DNA of 32,088 nt from Oscillospiraceae bacterium (GTDB lineage Bacteria; Bacillota_A; Clostridia; Oscillospirales; Oscillospiraceae): contig JAFQDR010000063.1 of NCBI GenBank assembly GCA_017415945.1, positions 1-32,088 of the forward strand, in the 5' to 3' direction. This document shows positions 22,653 through 29,936 of the stretch, piece by piece. The first letter of the stretch is position 1. Each line of letters starts with the position of its first letter. The notes under the pieces were generated by a model, which worked only from the letters and a program-made list of their open reading frames with translations, had not been told where the DNA came from and searched no databases. The position numbers and the translations under genes were made by a program.

Positions 22653-24065
22653 TTACAGCAGCTTGATGCATCGCGCGATGTAGTCGATGGCATCGGTGCC
22701 GGACAGACACTGGTCGTTGGGCAGTGTTTGGAGATGATCCAGCCATGTGTTCATGTGTCCGATCATTTTACGGGAGGACAGGGTGTACAACACCCTGTCG
22801 GTGCTTTCCTTATGCTGCAGGGCGAATGCGGCATTGCGGCTGAGGAACATGGAGGTGGGCAGATCATCATGGTTGCAGATCTGGTTATGGGTGGAGAGAA
22901 TGTTGAGCTGTCCGCTGCGATTGCCGTCCAGCACGTCCAGCATATTCTGCAAATGGGTCATGCGGTCGGAGCGGGGGATTTCGACGGTGCGGCCGAATGC
23001 GCGCAGCTTACCTGTATACACATAATCCACCAGTGCGGACTTGTACAAAATTACAGACTCGAAGAAGCGGGATCCGTCCAGATACAGACCCATATTGCGG
23101 CCGATGTCACGCTCTCTGGGGGTCAGACGTTCCTGCAGGCTTTCGGGAAAGTACAGAGGCTGCATATGCTTGAGCAGGCAGCGGCAGTCGGGCTGCATGA
23201 AGTAGTCCAGAAAATATTGGTTTTTTCGGAGCTTCTGCATATTGGCAGGCTTACTGACAGAGGGACGGTTGAGGATATAGCGGTCAGCGGATGAGCAGTA
23301 GCGGCGAATCAATTCACTGTCGAAGGACTCCAACAGCAGCAGATTGCCTGTTACAGGTTCCCGAAGATATTGGATCAACAGCTCATCTCGTACAAGGAAG
23401 CTCTGTCCCGAGGCCTTCAGCTCATAAAAGTCATAATGAATGTCATAGGGCTGTCCCATGAGGTAGCAGAAGCTGCGGCAGGAGTGATTTACTTTTGCGG
23501 CAATGTCATCCATGTCCACGAACTGGATGACTCGGATGGGGGTGTTCGGAGGGACGGACTCCCGCAGACGGCGGAAGAATGCTTCGTTGTTTTTAAACTG
23601 GCCATGGATGGGGTTGGTGCAGATCAGCTCTACGGGCTTTCCCGGAATGCTGCGGCTGCGAAGAACCTGAAAGATGCTTTCGGGGAACAGGGAAGAGCCT
23701 GTGGCAAGGGTAAGTGTAGCATTTTCGCTGCCTGTATGCTGACGTCGGGGGGCAGTAAGCTGCTTGGTTTCCTCGTAGGCGCTGTAAAGCAGACCGGCGA
23801 CCGCAGCGGAAAATTCTGCTTCCTCAGCGGTACAGGGGAGGGAGAATCGTGCAATGGCACGCTCTCGCAGAGAAGGTGCAGCGGCAGATGCCATATATTC
23901 ACCCATGCGGCGGAACAGCTCACCGTGGCTGTCTGCGGCGGGGAGCTTTACATTGTTGATCCAACGGCTGATGTAGGACGGGTCATACCCCAGTGCGTCT
24001 GCCAGATTGCAGCGTTTGATGCCGCACAGGCTGCATAATTCACCCAGAACAGTACCGAATGACAT
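22653..24065 (-). CDS. Large XRE-type transcription regulator with unknown sensor domain
   Basis: A 470-residue protein. ATG 24065 is chosen because AAGGAG ends 8 bases before it; an in-frame GTG at 24074 overlaps that site. The N-terminal HTH (about 5-60: LGELCSLCGIKRCNLADALGYDPSYISRWINNVKLP) is Cro/C1-like. The remaining about 400 residues have no domain I recognise; they contain many Cys, Arg and aromatic residues and look like an intracellular sensor or effector module. It is divergent from the BaiE-like operon, separated by 236 bases with dyads, so it is a good candidate regulator of that operon. Monocistronic. Confidence 0.78.
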   Translation of the reverse strand: MSFGTVLGELCSLCGIKRCNLADALGYDPSYISRWINNVKLPAADSHGELFRRMGEYMASAAAPSLRERAIARFSLPCTAEEAEFSAAVAGLLYSAYEETKQLTAPRRQHTGSENATLTLATGSSLFPESIFQVLRSRSIPGKPVELICTNPIHGQFKNNEAFFRRLRESVPPNTPIRVIQFVDMDDIAAKVNHSCRSFCYLMGQPYDIHYDFYELKASGQSFLVRDELLIQYLREPVTGNLLLLESFDSELIRRYCSSADRYILNRPSVSKPANMQKLRKNQYFLDYFMQPDCRCLLKHMQPLYFPESLQERLTPRERDIGRNMGLYLDGSRFFESVILYKSALVDYVYTGKLRAFGRTVEIPRSDRMTHLQNMLDVLDGNRSGQLNILSTHNQICNHDDLPTSMFLSRNAAFALQHKESTDRVLYTLSSRKMIGHMNTWLDHLQTLPNDQCLSGTDAIDYIARCIKLL

Positions 24066-24138
24066 AGCGTTCACTCCTTGACTTTTGCGTGGTCATCTTT
24101 CCTAAAAAAGTGGCAAGATGGCAGTGCTGTTTTCTGTT

Positions 24139-24167
24139 ATTATACGATAATACAGCGGAATACACAA
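24139..24167 (-). promoter_or_regulatory. Candidate promoter of the large XRE regulator
   Basis: On the minus strand TTGTGT (24167-24162), 17 bases, perfect TATAAT (24144-24139). The -35 is poor, so activation or low basal level is expected. Confidence 0.55.
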
Positions 24168-24205
24168 GAATAATAGTATTAAACGGTGTGGGAAACTTGC
24201 GGCAA

Positions 24206-24252
24206 CATTCCTTCAAGTCGAATCAACCATCGTCACTGTAATGATGGGAATG
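24206..24252. promoter_or_regulatory. Nested dyads upstream of the BaiE-like operon
   Basis: CATTCC (24206) pairs with GGAATG (24247), and inside them CCATC (24227) pairs with GATGG (24243). The region ends about 50 bases before the first gene. A weak extended -10-like TGTGATACACT follows at about 24255-24265 without a good -35, so activator-dependent transcription is plausible. The rest of 24066-24301 shows no gene. Confidence 0.4.
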
Positions 24253-24301
24253 CTTGTGATACACTGAAATCAGAAAAATTGAAATAAGGAAGGTGCATTT
24301 T

Positions 24302-24802
24302 ATGACATTAAACGCAGATAAGCAGATCACTGAACTGGCACGGGAAATCATTCGGGATGCGGGCTTGCCCTATACCCCCGCACAGCTGGCGGAGATGCCC
24401 GCAATTCTGGCTGCCAAGAGCCGTTATTTCTGGTGCATCGACAATCAGGAATTTGACTTGATGCCCGATGTATTTACCGAAGAAGGCTTCCAGACCTTCT
24501 GGAGCGGCAGAAAGGGCAACAATGACCGCTATGCCCAGGTGGAGCAGAACCGCCGTACCTGCGGCTTCGACATGGTGCCCCTGCACTTTGGCTATAATCA
24601 GATCGTGCATTTCACAGGGGAACGCAGCTGCCGACTGCTGACCAGAATGCATGACTACCACACCTATAAGGACAACGGGGACACCTACTCCGGCTATGGC
24701 CTGTATGTGGACGATCTGGTCAAGTGTGACGATGACCGCTGGCGTATTAAGACCTTGCGACTGACCTACCGTGTGCTGGAGGGTCAGCTGAGACAGAACT
24801 AA
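24302..24802 (+). CDS. SnoaL-fold dehydratase, similar in layout to bile acid 7-alpha-dehydratase BaiE
   Basis: A 166-residue protein (ATG 24302 after AAGGAAGG; the in-frame GTG at 24293 is less likely). It shows the cone-shaped SnoaL/NTF2-like pattern: a helical start, SRYFWCIDNQEFDLMPDVF (40-58), beta strands, a LHFGYN..HFTG stretch, and MHDYHTY (116-122). From memory, BaiE of Clostridium scindens has 166 residues and uses Tyr30, Asp35, His83 and Asp106. The same spacing (5, 53, 76) is met here by Tyr42, Asp47, His95 and Asp118. An Arg equal to Arg146 is not at the same spacing (Arg153 and Arg157 are near). A C=C-forming dehydration or related enol chemistry on a steroid or polyketide-like substrate is inferred. 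First gene of an operon with a dehydrogenase and an enone reductase. Confidence 0.75.
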   Translation: MTLNADKQITELAREIIRDAGLPYTPAQLAEMPAILAAKSRYFWCIDNQEFDLMPDVFTEEGFQTFWSGRKGNNDRYAQVEQNRRTCGFDMVPLHFGYNQIVHFTGERSCRLLTRMHDYHTYKDNGDTYSGYGLYVDDLVKCDDDRWRIKTLRLTYRVLEGQLRQN

Positions 24803-24823
24803 AATACTTTATTTCAAATGCTC

Positions 24824-24847
24824 CATTCGCCGCCGAAACGGCGAATG
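24824..24847 (+). other. Intercistronic stem-loop in the BaiE-like operon
   Basis: CATTCGCCG, loop CCGAAA, CGGCGAATG: 9-bp stem without a T tract in the 101-base gap before the dehydrogenase gene. More likely an mRNA-stability or processing element than a terminator. Confidence 0.6.
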
Positions 24848-24903
24848 CTGTGAGAATTTAAAACGAATTACAATCAACCGAACCATAACTTAGGAGGTAC
24901 ATT

Positions 24904-25665
24904 ATGAATAGATTGAAGGATAAGGTTGCTATCATCACCGGTGCAGCAGGCGGTATTTGCCACAAGGCTTCCGAACTGTTTTGCCAGGAAGGCGCAAAGG
25001 TCATCATGGTTGACATCGACCCCATGGTAGAAGAATTCTGCGCAAAGATCGTTGCCGCCGGCGGCGAAGCTGTTGCTGTGGTTGCTGACGTAGCCGTGAA
25101 GCAGACTTGGGTTGATCTGCAGAATCTGGCTGTGGAAAAGTATGGTACCATTGATATTGTTGTCAACGGCGCAGCTGCGTTCTCTCCCCCCACTCATGAC
25201 TGGGCAACCATTACTTCCGAAATGATTCTGGATGTTATGCGTGTGAATATCGACTCCATGCTGTATTCCTACCAGACCGTTCTGCGCTACATGATGCGCA
25301 ATAAGATCCGCGGCAACTTCTTGAACTTCTCTTCTTCCACAGGTCTGGCTTACAACGGCTCCGCTGTACAGGGCTATCCCTTCTCCAAGGCTTGCGTGAA
25401 GCTGGGCACCCAGAATATGGTCAATCAGGTCTCCAAGAAGTATGGCATCCGCTTTAACTGTCTGGCTCCCAACTACGTTTGGGTACCCAAGCAGCAGCAT
25501 GTCTGGGATATGTATCACGACCACTTCAAGGCAGTGACCCCCATGCCCTACACCGGTATGCCCGAAGACGCAGCATGGGCCATCGTTTACCTGTGCTCTG
25601 ACGAAGCAAAGTACATCAACGGTGTCTGCCTGCCCGTAGACGGTGGTTGGTACGTCCAGAAGTAA
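24904..25665 (+). CDS. Short-chain dehydrogenase/reductase (SDR), NAD-type
   Basis: A 253-residue classical SDR behind TAGGAGG. Coenzyme motif TGAAGGIC (residues 12-19): the third Gly of the usual TGxxxGxG is Cys19, which is unusual. Asp37 at the end of strand 2 (IMVDID) points to NAD(H). The NNAG position reads NGAAAF. Catalytic residues Ser144/145 (NFSSSTG), Tyr158 and Lys162 (YPFSK) are present. The C-terminal VCLPVDGGWYVQK is standard. Between the BaiE-like dehydratase and the enone reductase it would serve as an alcohol/ketone oxidoreductase, formally like the BaiA 3-alpha-hydroxysteroid dehydrogenase. Substrate unknown. Confidence 0.88.
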   Translation: MNRLKDKVAIITGAAGGICHKASELFCQEGAKVIMVDIDPMVEEFCAKIVAAGGEAVAVVADVAVKQTWVDLQNLAVEKYGTIDIVVNGAAAFSPPTHDWATITSEMILDVMRVNIDSMLYSYQTVLRYMMRNKIRGNFLNFSSSTGLAYNGSAVQGYPFSKACVKLGTQNMVNQVSKKYGIRFNCLAPNYVWVPKQQHVWDMYHDHFKAVTPMPYTGMPEDAAWAIVYLCSDEAKYINGVCLPVDGGWYVQK

Positions 25666-25687
25666 GCTGCGTACAGGGAGGATGAAT

Positions 25688-27619
25688 ATGTCTGTATTGC
25701 TGCAGCCGATGAACATCGGCAAAATGGAATTGAAAAACCGCATTGTGCTGGCACCCATGGGTGTGACCATCGGGAACATGACTGCCGGCACTGTGGATTA
25801 CTTCGTGGAACGGGCCAAGGGCGGCGCGGCCATGATCTTCTGCAATATTAAGGGCTCTGCAACCTTTGAATCCGCTGATCACTCCATCTTCTTCAACGAA
25901 GAGACCGAGGAACTGTTTAAGCAGACCGTAGAACGCTGCCATGCCTACGGCTGCAAGGTGGGTGCCCAGATCATGCCCGGTGACGGGCGTATCGGTGGCC
26001 CCTCCACCAAGTACCGTGTGCCTGTGTGCGCTTCCGCTGTGCCTTGGATGCACGCACCCATGCTCAAGTGCCACGAACTGACGGTGGAAGAAATCCGTAT
26101 CATAGAAGCTGACTACCGTGAGAGCGTAAAGGCTGCGCTGCGCTGCGGTGCTGACTGCATTGAAATTCACGCTTATGGCGGCTATCTCACCGACCAGTTC
26201 CTGACTGCTCGCTGGAACATTCGTACCGACGAATACGGCGGGGACACAGAAGGCCGTGCACGCTTCCTGAAGGAACTCATCGAGATTTGCAAGGACGAAG
26301 GCGGTAAGGATTTCCCCGTGATTGTAAAGTTTACCCCCGAGCACTATCTGGACGGGGAAGGCTATCGCCACATGGAAGAAGGCATTGAGCTGGCCAAGCT
26401 CATCGTTTCCTACGGTGCCGATGCCCTTCATGTGGATGCGGGCTGCCATGATAACTGGTACCACGCTATGCCTCCTGCGGGCTTGCAGCAGATGACCCTT
26501 CAGAGCCGCAGTGCCAAGGTCATCAAGTCCGTAGTGGATGTTCCTGTTATGACCCATGGCCGTTTCGGTGATGTGAATAAGGCAGAGTCTGCACTGCGCA
26601 CGGGCGTGTGCGACTTTACCGTCATTGGCCGCGGCCTGTTGGCAGACCCCGATCTGCCCAACAAGCTGGCTGCAGGCAGACCCGATGAAATCCGCCCCTG
26701 CATCTCCTGCAATGAGGGCTGCATCGGTCGTGTATATGCAGGTAAGCCCGCAACCTGTGCCATGAACCCCCGCTGCGGTCATGAGGACGGCAGCAAGGAT
26801 ATTCCCAAGGCTGAAGCTCCCAAGAAAATCGTGGTTGTTGGTGCAGGCCCCGGCGGCTGCATGGCTGCGCTGTATGCTAAGGAAGCAGGTCATGATGTAG
26901 TGGTTCTGGAAAAGGGCAACTGCATTGGCGGCAATGCTCTGAATGCCTGCAAGCCTTATTTCAAGGTGGATATGCACCGCATGATCGCTTATTTTGAAAC
27001 CCAGCTGATCAAGCAGGGCATTCCCGTGAAGTTCTATACGGAGGCTACCCCCGAAGCAGTTGCCTCTTACAAGCCCGATCATATCATTTGGGCAGCGGGC
27101 GGCACGCCCATTGTGCCTTCCTCCATTCCCGGTCTGGACAGCCCCAATGTGTATCCCGCAACTCTGGCACTGCGTGATTCTTGTGACGTAGGTCAGCGCG
27201 TGGTAGTTGTTGGCGGCGGTCTGGTTGGCGTGGAAACCGCACTGCAGATGGATATGTGGGGCAGAGATGTAGTCTGCATTGATATGGCTAAGGCAATTCC
27301 CTCCGAACCCGGCTTCAAGATGAACGATGATCTGATGAAGAAGCACATGGCAGAATCCGGTGTGCAGTTCCGTCCCAAGACCAAGCTGGAAGCAGTGGAA
27401 GGTGATGTGTTTGGGTGCCGCGTTACCGTCAGCAGCGGTGATGTGACCGAGGTTCTGGAATGCGATACCGTGCTGCTGGCACTGGGCTTCCTGCCCACTG
27501 CGTCGGCTGCGGAAGCACTGGAAGCAGTTGCGCCCGTGACTGTCATTGGGGATGCAGCCAAGCCCCGACGCATCGTATTTGCCATCGAAGAGGCATGGGA
27601 TGCGGTGAAGAATCTGTAA
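25688..27619 (+). CDS. OYE/4Fe-4S/FAD enone reductase of the BaiCD-BaiH/FadH/daidzein-reductase class
   Basis: A 643-residue three-domain enzyme. ATG 25688 lies 6 bases after GGAGG; ATG 25682 overlaps the site. The N-terminal old-yellow-enzyme TIM barrel (about 1-330) has LKNRIVLAPMG, His161 in EIHAYGGYLTDQFL, and the NIRTDEYGG signature. The 4Fe-4S cluster has C338-X2-C341-X3-C345-X11-C357, the exact spacing of E. coli 2,4-dienoyl-CoA reductase. Then the FAD site VVVGAGPGGCMAALYA (about 382-397), the NAD site VVVVGGGLVGVETALQ (about 507-522) and the final GDAAKPRRIVFAIEEAWDA. Electrons flow from NAD(P)H through FAD and the cluster to FMN and the C=C bond. The family includes bile-acid (BaiCD, BaiH), cinnamate and daidzein reductases; the substrate here is open. 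It ends at a shared terminator. Confidence 0.92.
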   Translation: MSVLLQPMNIGKMELKNRIVLAPMGVTIGNMTAGTVDYFVERAKGGAAMIFCNIKGSATFESADHSIFFNEETEELFKQTVERCHAYGCKVGAQIMPGDGRIGGPSTKYRVPVCASAVPWMHAPMLKCHELTVEEIRIIEADYRESVKAALRCGADCIEIHAYGGYLTDQFLTARWNIRTDEYGGDTEGRARFLKELIEICKDEGGKDFPVIVKFTPEHYLDGEGYRHMEEGIELAKLIVSYGADALHVDAGCHDNWYHAMPPAGLQQMTLQSRSAKVIKSVVDVPVMTHGRFGDVNKAESALRTGVCDFTVIGRGLLADPDLPNKLAAGRPDEIRPCISCNEGCIGRVYAGKPATCAMNPRCGHEDGSKDIPKAEAPKKIVVVGAGPGGCMAALYAKEAGHDVVVLEKGNCIGGNALNACKPYFKVDMHRMIAYFETQLIKQGIPVKFYTEATPEAVASYKPDHIIWAAGGTPIVPSSIPGLDSPNVYPATLALRDSCDVGQRVVVVGGGLVGVETALQMDMWGRDVVCIDMAKAIPSEPGFKMNDDLMKKHMAESGVQFRPKTKLEAVEGDVFGCRVTVSSGDVTEVLECDTVLLALGFLPTASAAEALEAVAPVTVIGDAAKPRRIVFAIEEAWDAVKNL

Positions 27620-27636
27620 TTCCAAATTATAAAATG

Positions 27637-27666
27637 ACACCCCGATGCAGCGCATCGGGGTGTTTG
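27637..27666. terminator. Shared bidirectional terminator of the convergent genes
   Basis: ACACCCCGATGC, loop AGC, GCATCGGGGTGT: a perfect 12-bp stem between the stop of the enone reductase (+) and the stop of the symporter (-). AAAA precedes it and TTTG follows it. Confidence 0.88.
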
Positions 27667-27670
27667 TATG

Positions 27671-28897
27671 TTATTTGTTCAGTTGCTTTTGCAGCCAGTC
27701 CTTGCCGTCCACGAAGCGGGAGACGATAAAGGTGGACACATAGTCCCCTGCGGCGTTGACCATGGTAGCGGGGGGATCGATGAGGTTGCCCAGTGCCAGT
27801 GCGAAGGGATATGCCACTGCCAGCTGATCGGGGAAGAAGATGGTACACAGCACCAGCTCCCCTGTGCCGCCTCCACCGGGAATGCCCGACATGGCAACGG
27901 AGGACAGCACCGCCACGAAGATCGCGGCAATGGCCTGACCGCCCGTGAAGTCCATGCCGAACAGACCGAACAGGAAGGCTACCTTCAAAATGGCACCCAT
28001 AGCGGAGCCGTCCATGTGCATGGTGGCACCCAAGGGCAGGACGATGTTGCTGACATCCTTGGAGACCCCTGTGGCTTCCGCGGCCTCCAAATTGGTGGGG
28101 ATGGTGGCTACGCTGGAGCAGGTGCCGAAGGACACTGCAGCAGGCTTAAACAGGTGCGCCCACATGACCTTTGCTGCGCCCTTGCCGCCGCCGAAGCGTG
28201 CGTACAGGGGGAAGAACAGGAACATATAGGCAAAGCACAGTGCATAATAGAAAATCAGGGTGCGGCTGTAATCGCCGATGAGCTCGGGGCCGTAGGTGGA
28301 AATGAGGTCCGCAAAGAAACCGAAGAAGCCAATGGGCGCATAGTAGGTGATGATCTTTACGGTCTTCATAATGGCTCCTGTCATATCCTCCAGAAGCTTT
28401 GCGGTGGGGGTCTCGGGGCCTCCGTTCAGCTGTACACCGAAGCCGATGAGTACCGCGAATACAATGAGGGGGAGAATGGCCTTGCGGCTCCACAGCTCCA
28501 TGAAGTCGGGCTTGGTGAAAAAGTTGATGACCAGATCCGCCGCACCGAGGGTGCCGCCCACTTCCCCTTCGATAATGTCATACTGTCCACTGACCACGGG
28601 GAATACGCGGCACAGGGCGTACATGATGACGGAGGCGATGGCGGCGGTGACCAGAAAGCTTGCCACGGTGACCCCCATGACCTTGCCTGCCTTGTTTGCA
28701 CCGGGCATATTGGCAATGGCGGATGCAATGGAGCAGAACACCATGGGAACCACGATGCAGAACATCAAATTGATGAAAATAGTGCCCAGAGGCTTCAGCA
28801 GGGATGCTTTGGGCCATACCGCACCTGTGACGCAGCCTGCCACGATGCCTGTGAGCATCAGAATCAAGAAGCTGTTGTTTTTGAAGAATGCCTTCAT
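27671..28897 (-). CDS. Dicarboxylate/amino acid:cation symporter (DAACS family)
   Basis: A 408-residue membrane transporter of the GltP/DctA/SstT fold. Family signatures: the Ser-rich reentrant loop SFGTCSSVATIPTNL (about 252-266), NIVLPLGATMHMDGSAMG (about 283-300, with the MDGS variant of NMDGT), SGIPGGG (about 334-340) and LGNLIDPPATMVNAAGD (about 367-383, usually DPxxTxxNVxGD). About eight helices plus two reentrant loops are expected. Start at 28897 after GGAGG. It moves Na+/H+ with dicarboxylates, Glu/Asp or neutral amino acids; the exact substrate cannot be decided. Divergent from the AraC gene with overlapping promoters. Confidence 0.93.
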   Translation of the reverse strand: MKAFFKNNSFLILMLTGIVAGCVTGAVWPKASLLKPLGTIFINLMFCIVVPMVFCSIASAIANMPGANKAGKVMGVTVASFLVTAAIASVIMYALCRVFPVVSGQYDIIEGEVGGTLGAADLVINFFTKPDFMELWSRKAILPLIVFAVLIGFGVQLNGGPETPTAKLLEDMTGAIMKTVKIITYYAPIGFFGFFADLISTYGPELIGDYSRTLIFYYALCFAYMFLFFPLYARFGGGKGAAKVMWAHLFKPAAVSFGTCSSVATIPTNLEAAEATGVSKDVSNIVLPLGATMHMDGSAMGAILKVAFLFGLFGMDFTGGQAIAAIFVAVLSSVAMSGIPGGGGTGELVLCTIFFPDQLAVAYPFALALGNLIDPPATMVNAAGDYVSTFIVSRFVDGKDWLQKQLNK

Positions 28898-28931
28898 GGA
28901 AAGTACCTCCGCACAATAATATCTGTACTAC

Positions 28932-28960
28932 AGTATATAGGGCACGACTTGCAATGTAAA
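28932..28960 (-). promoter_or_regulatory. Promoter of the symporter gene
   Basis: On the minus strand TTTACA (28960-28955), 17 bases, TATACT (28937-28932). It shares 12 bases with the divergent AraC promoter. Confidence 0.7.
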
Positions 28961-28964
28961 GTCG
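28945..28964. promoter_or_regulatory. Operator-like inverted repeat over both -35 boxes
   Basis: CGACTT, 8 bases, AAGTCG. It covers the adjacent -35 boxes of both divergent promoters and is a good candidate for the AraC protein or another regulator. Confidence 0.5.
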
Positions 28965-28978
28965 AATCATGCTATAAT
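28949..28978 (+). promoter_or_regulatory. Promoter of the AraC regulator gene
   Basis: TTGCAA at 28949-28954, 18 bases, perfect TATAAT at 28973-28978. It would use the same DNA as the symporter promoter, so the two likely exclude each other. Confidence 0.7.
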
Positions 28979-29007
28979 GATTGCAAAACGTGCTATGTGG
29001 AGGAGTT

Positions 29008-29868
29008 ATGGAACAAGAGTTTGAAAAGCGAGGATATCTCTTGGAGGAATTTCGGCTGTTTCATTTGAAGGATACGGCGGGGATGCGTCCCGAACCCCAT
29101 TACCATGCCTTCTGCAAGCTTCTGCTGCTCAAAAGCGGCAGCGGCGGCTATACGGTGGCAGGGCAGCGGTATGCCTTGGAGGCGGGGGATGTGGTGCTCA
29201 TTGGGGATCATCGGGTGCACTGCCCCGAATTTGCCGAAGGCACATTATACGAGCGTATCATTGTGTATATGGATCCTGCTTTTCTCCGCAGCCACTCCAC
29301 AGCCGACTGTGATTTGCAGGCCCTGTTCGCCGATTCCGACCATGCGGTGCTTCGTCCCCATGGGTCTGACCGAAATAAGCTGTTTGCGCTGGCGGATGCG
29401 CTGGAAACGGAGCTTGCGGGAGAGGACTACGGACGGGAGATCGGAAGCCGCAGTTTGCTGCTGCGTTTGCTGGTGGAACTGGGAAGGAGCATTCGCCGCG
29501 GAGGCAGCAGTCGGCCAAAGCCCATTGTGCCCACAGACCCCCGTATCCGCAGCCTGCTGGAATACATAGACGGACATCTGTCGGAGCTGCCCGATGTGGA
29601 GGGACTGGCGGGGCGGGTGTATTTGAGCAAATACCATTTGATGCGCTTATTTCGAAAAGAAACGGGAGAGAGCCTCCACGGGTACATTTCCCGTCGTCGC
29701 TTACAGGCGGCGCGGGATTTGATCGGCAGCGGTGTTCCCGTCACCGAGGCCTGCTATGGGGTGGGATACGGCAGCTATTCCGCATTCTTTCGCGCTTATG
29801 TCAAGCAGTTTGGGGTGAGCCCCACAGACAAAATGTCTGCTGCTGCACGGGAAAGCTCCTATGAATGA
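29008..29868 (+). CDS. AraC-family transcription regulator with N-terminal cupin
   Basis: A 286-residue regulator. ATG 29008 lies after GTGGAGGAGTT; a longer TTG frame from 28981 has no ribosome site. The N-terminal cupin (about 25-110) has PEPHYHAFCKLLLLKSGSGGYTV and ALEAGDVVLIGDHRVHC, the typical ligand pocket with His residues. The C-terminal AraC double HTH (about 185-285) has LAGRVYLSKYHLMRLFRKETGESLHGYISRRRLQAARDLI and the second-helix block VTEACYGVGYGSYSAFFRAYVKQFGVSP. It most likely controls the symporter and/or the next gene, whose start is 68 bases after its stop. Effector unknown. Confidence 0.92.
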   Translation: MEQEFEKRGYLLEEFRLFHLKDTAGMRPEPHYHAFCKLLLLKSGSGGYTVAGQRYALEAGDVVLIGDHRVHCPEFAEGTLYERIIVYMDPAFLRSHSTADCDLQALFADSDHAVLRPHGSDRNKLFALADALETELAGEDYGREIGSRSLLLRLLVELGRSIRRGGSSRPKPIVPTDPRIRSLLEYIDGHLSELPDVEGLAGRVYLSKYHLMRLFRKETGESLHGYISRRRLQAARDLIGSGVPVTEACYGVGYGSYSAFFRAYVKQFGVSPTDKMSAAARESSYE

Positions 29869-29885
29869 AATTTTAACTTTCATTC
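29863..29885. promoter_or_regulatory. Perfect inverted repeat before the LOR/SDH gene
   Basis: GAATGAAA, 7 bases, TTTCATTC. It overlaps the AraC stop codon and lies just upstream of the TATAAT (29901-29906) of the next gene, which lacks a good -35. Operator for an activator or repressor, or a weak attenuator hairpin. Confidence 0.55.
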
Positions 29886-29936
29886 TTTGGACGGAAGGTC
29901 TATAATGAGAGCAGAACAGTGTAAGGAGGAATGCCT

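Noticed and set aside
25616..27655. Minus-strand open frame of 679 codons opposite the enone reductase
   Set aside because: Cys/His-rich composition typical of a shadow; the plus frame has all OYE, Fe-S and Rossmann motifs.
27668..29068. Plus-strand open frame of 466 codons opposite the symporter
   Set aside because: Gly/His/Glu-rich with no motif. The minus frame shows all symporter signatures.
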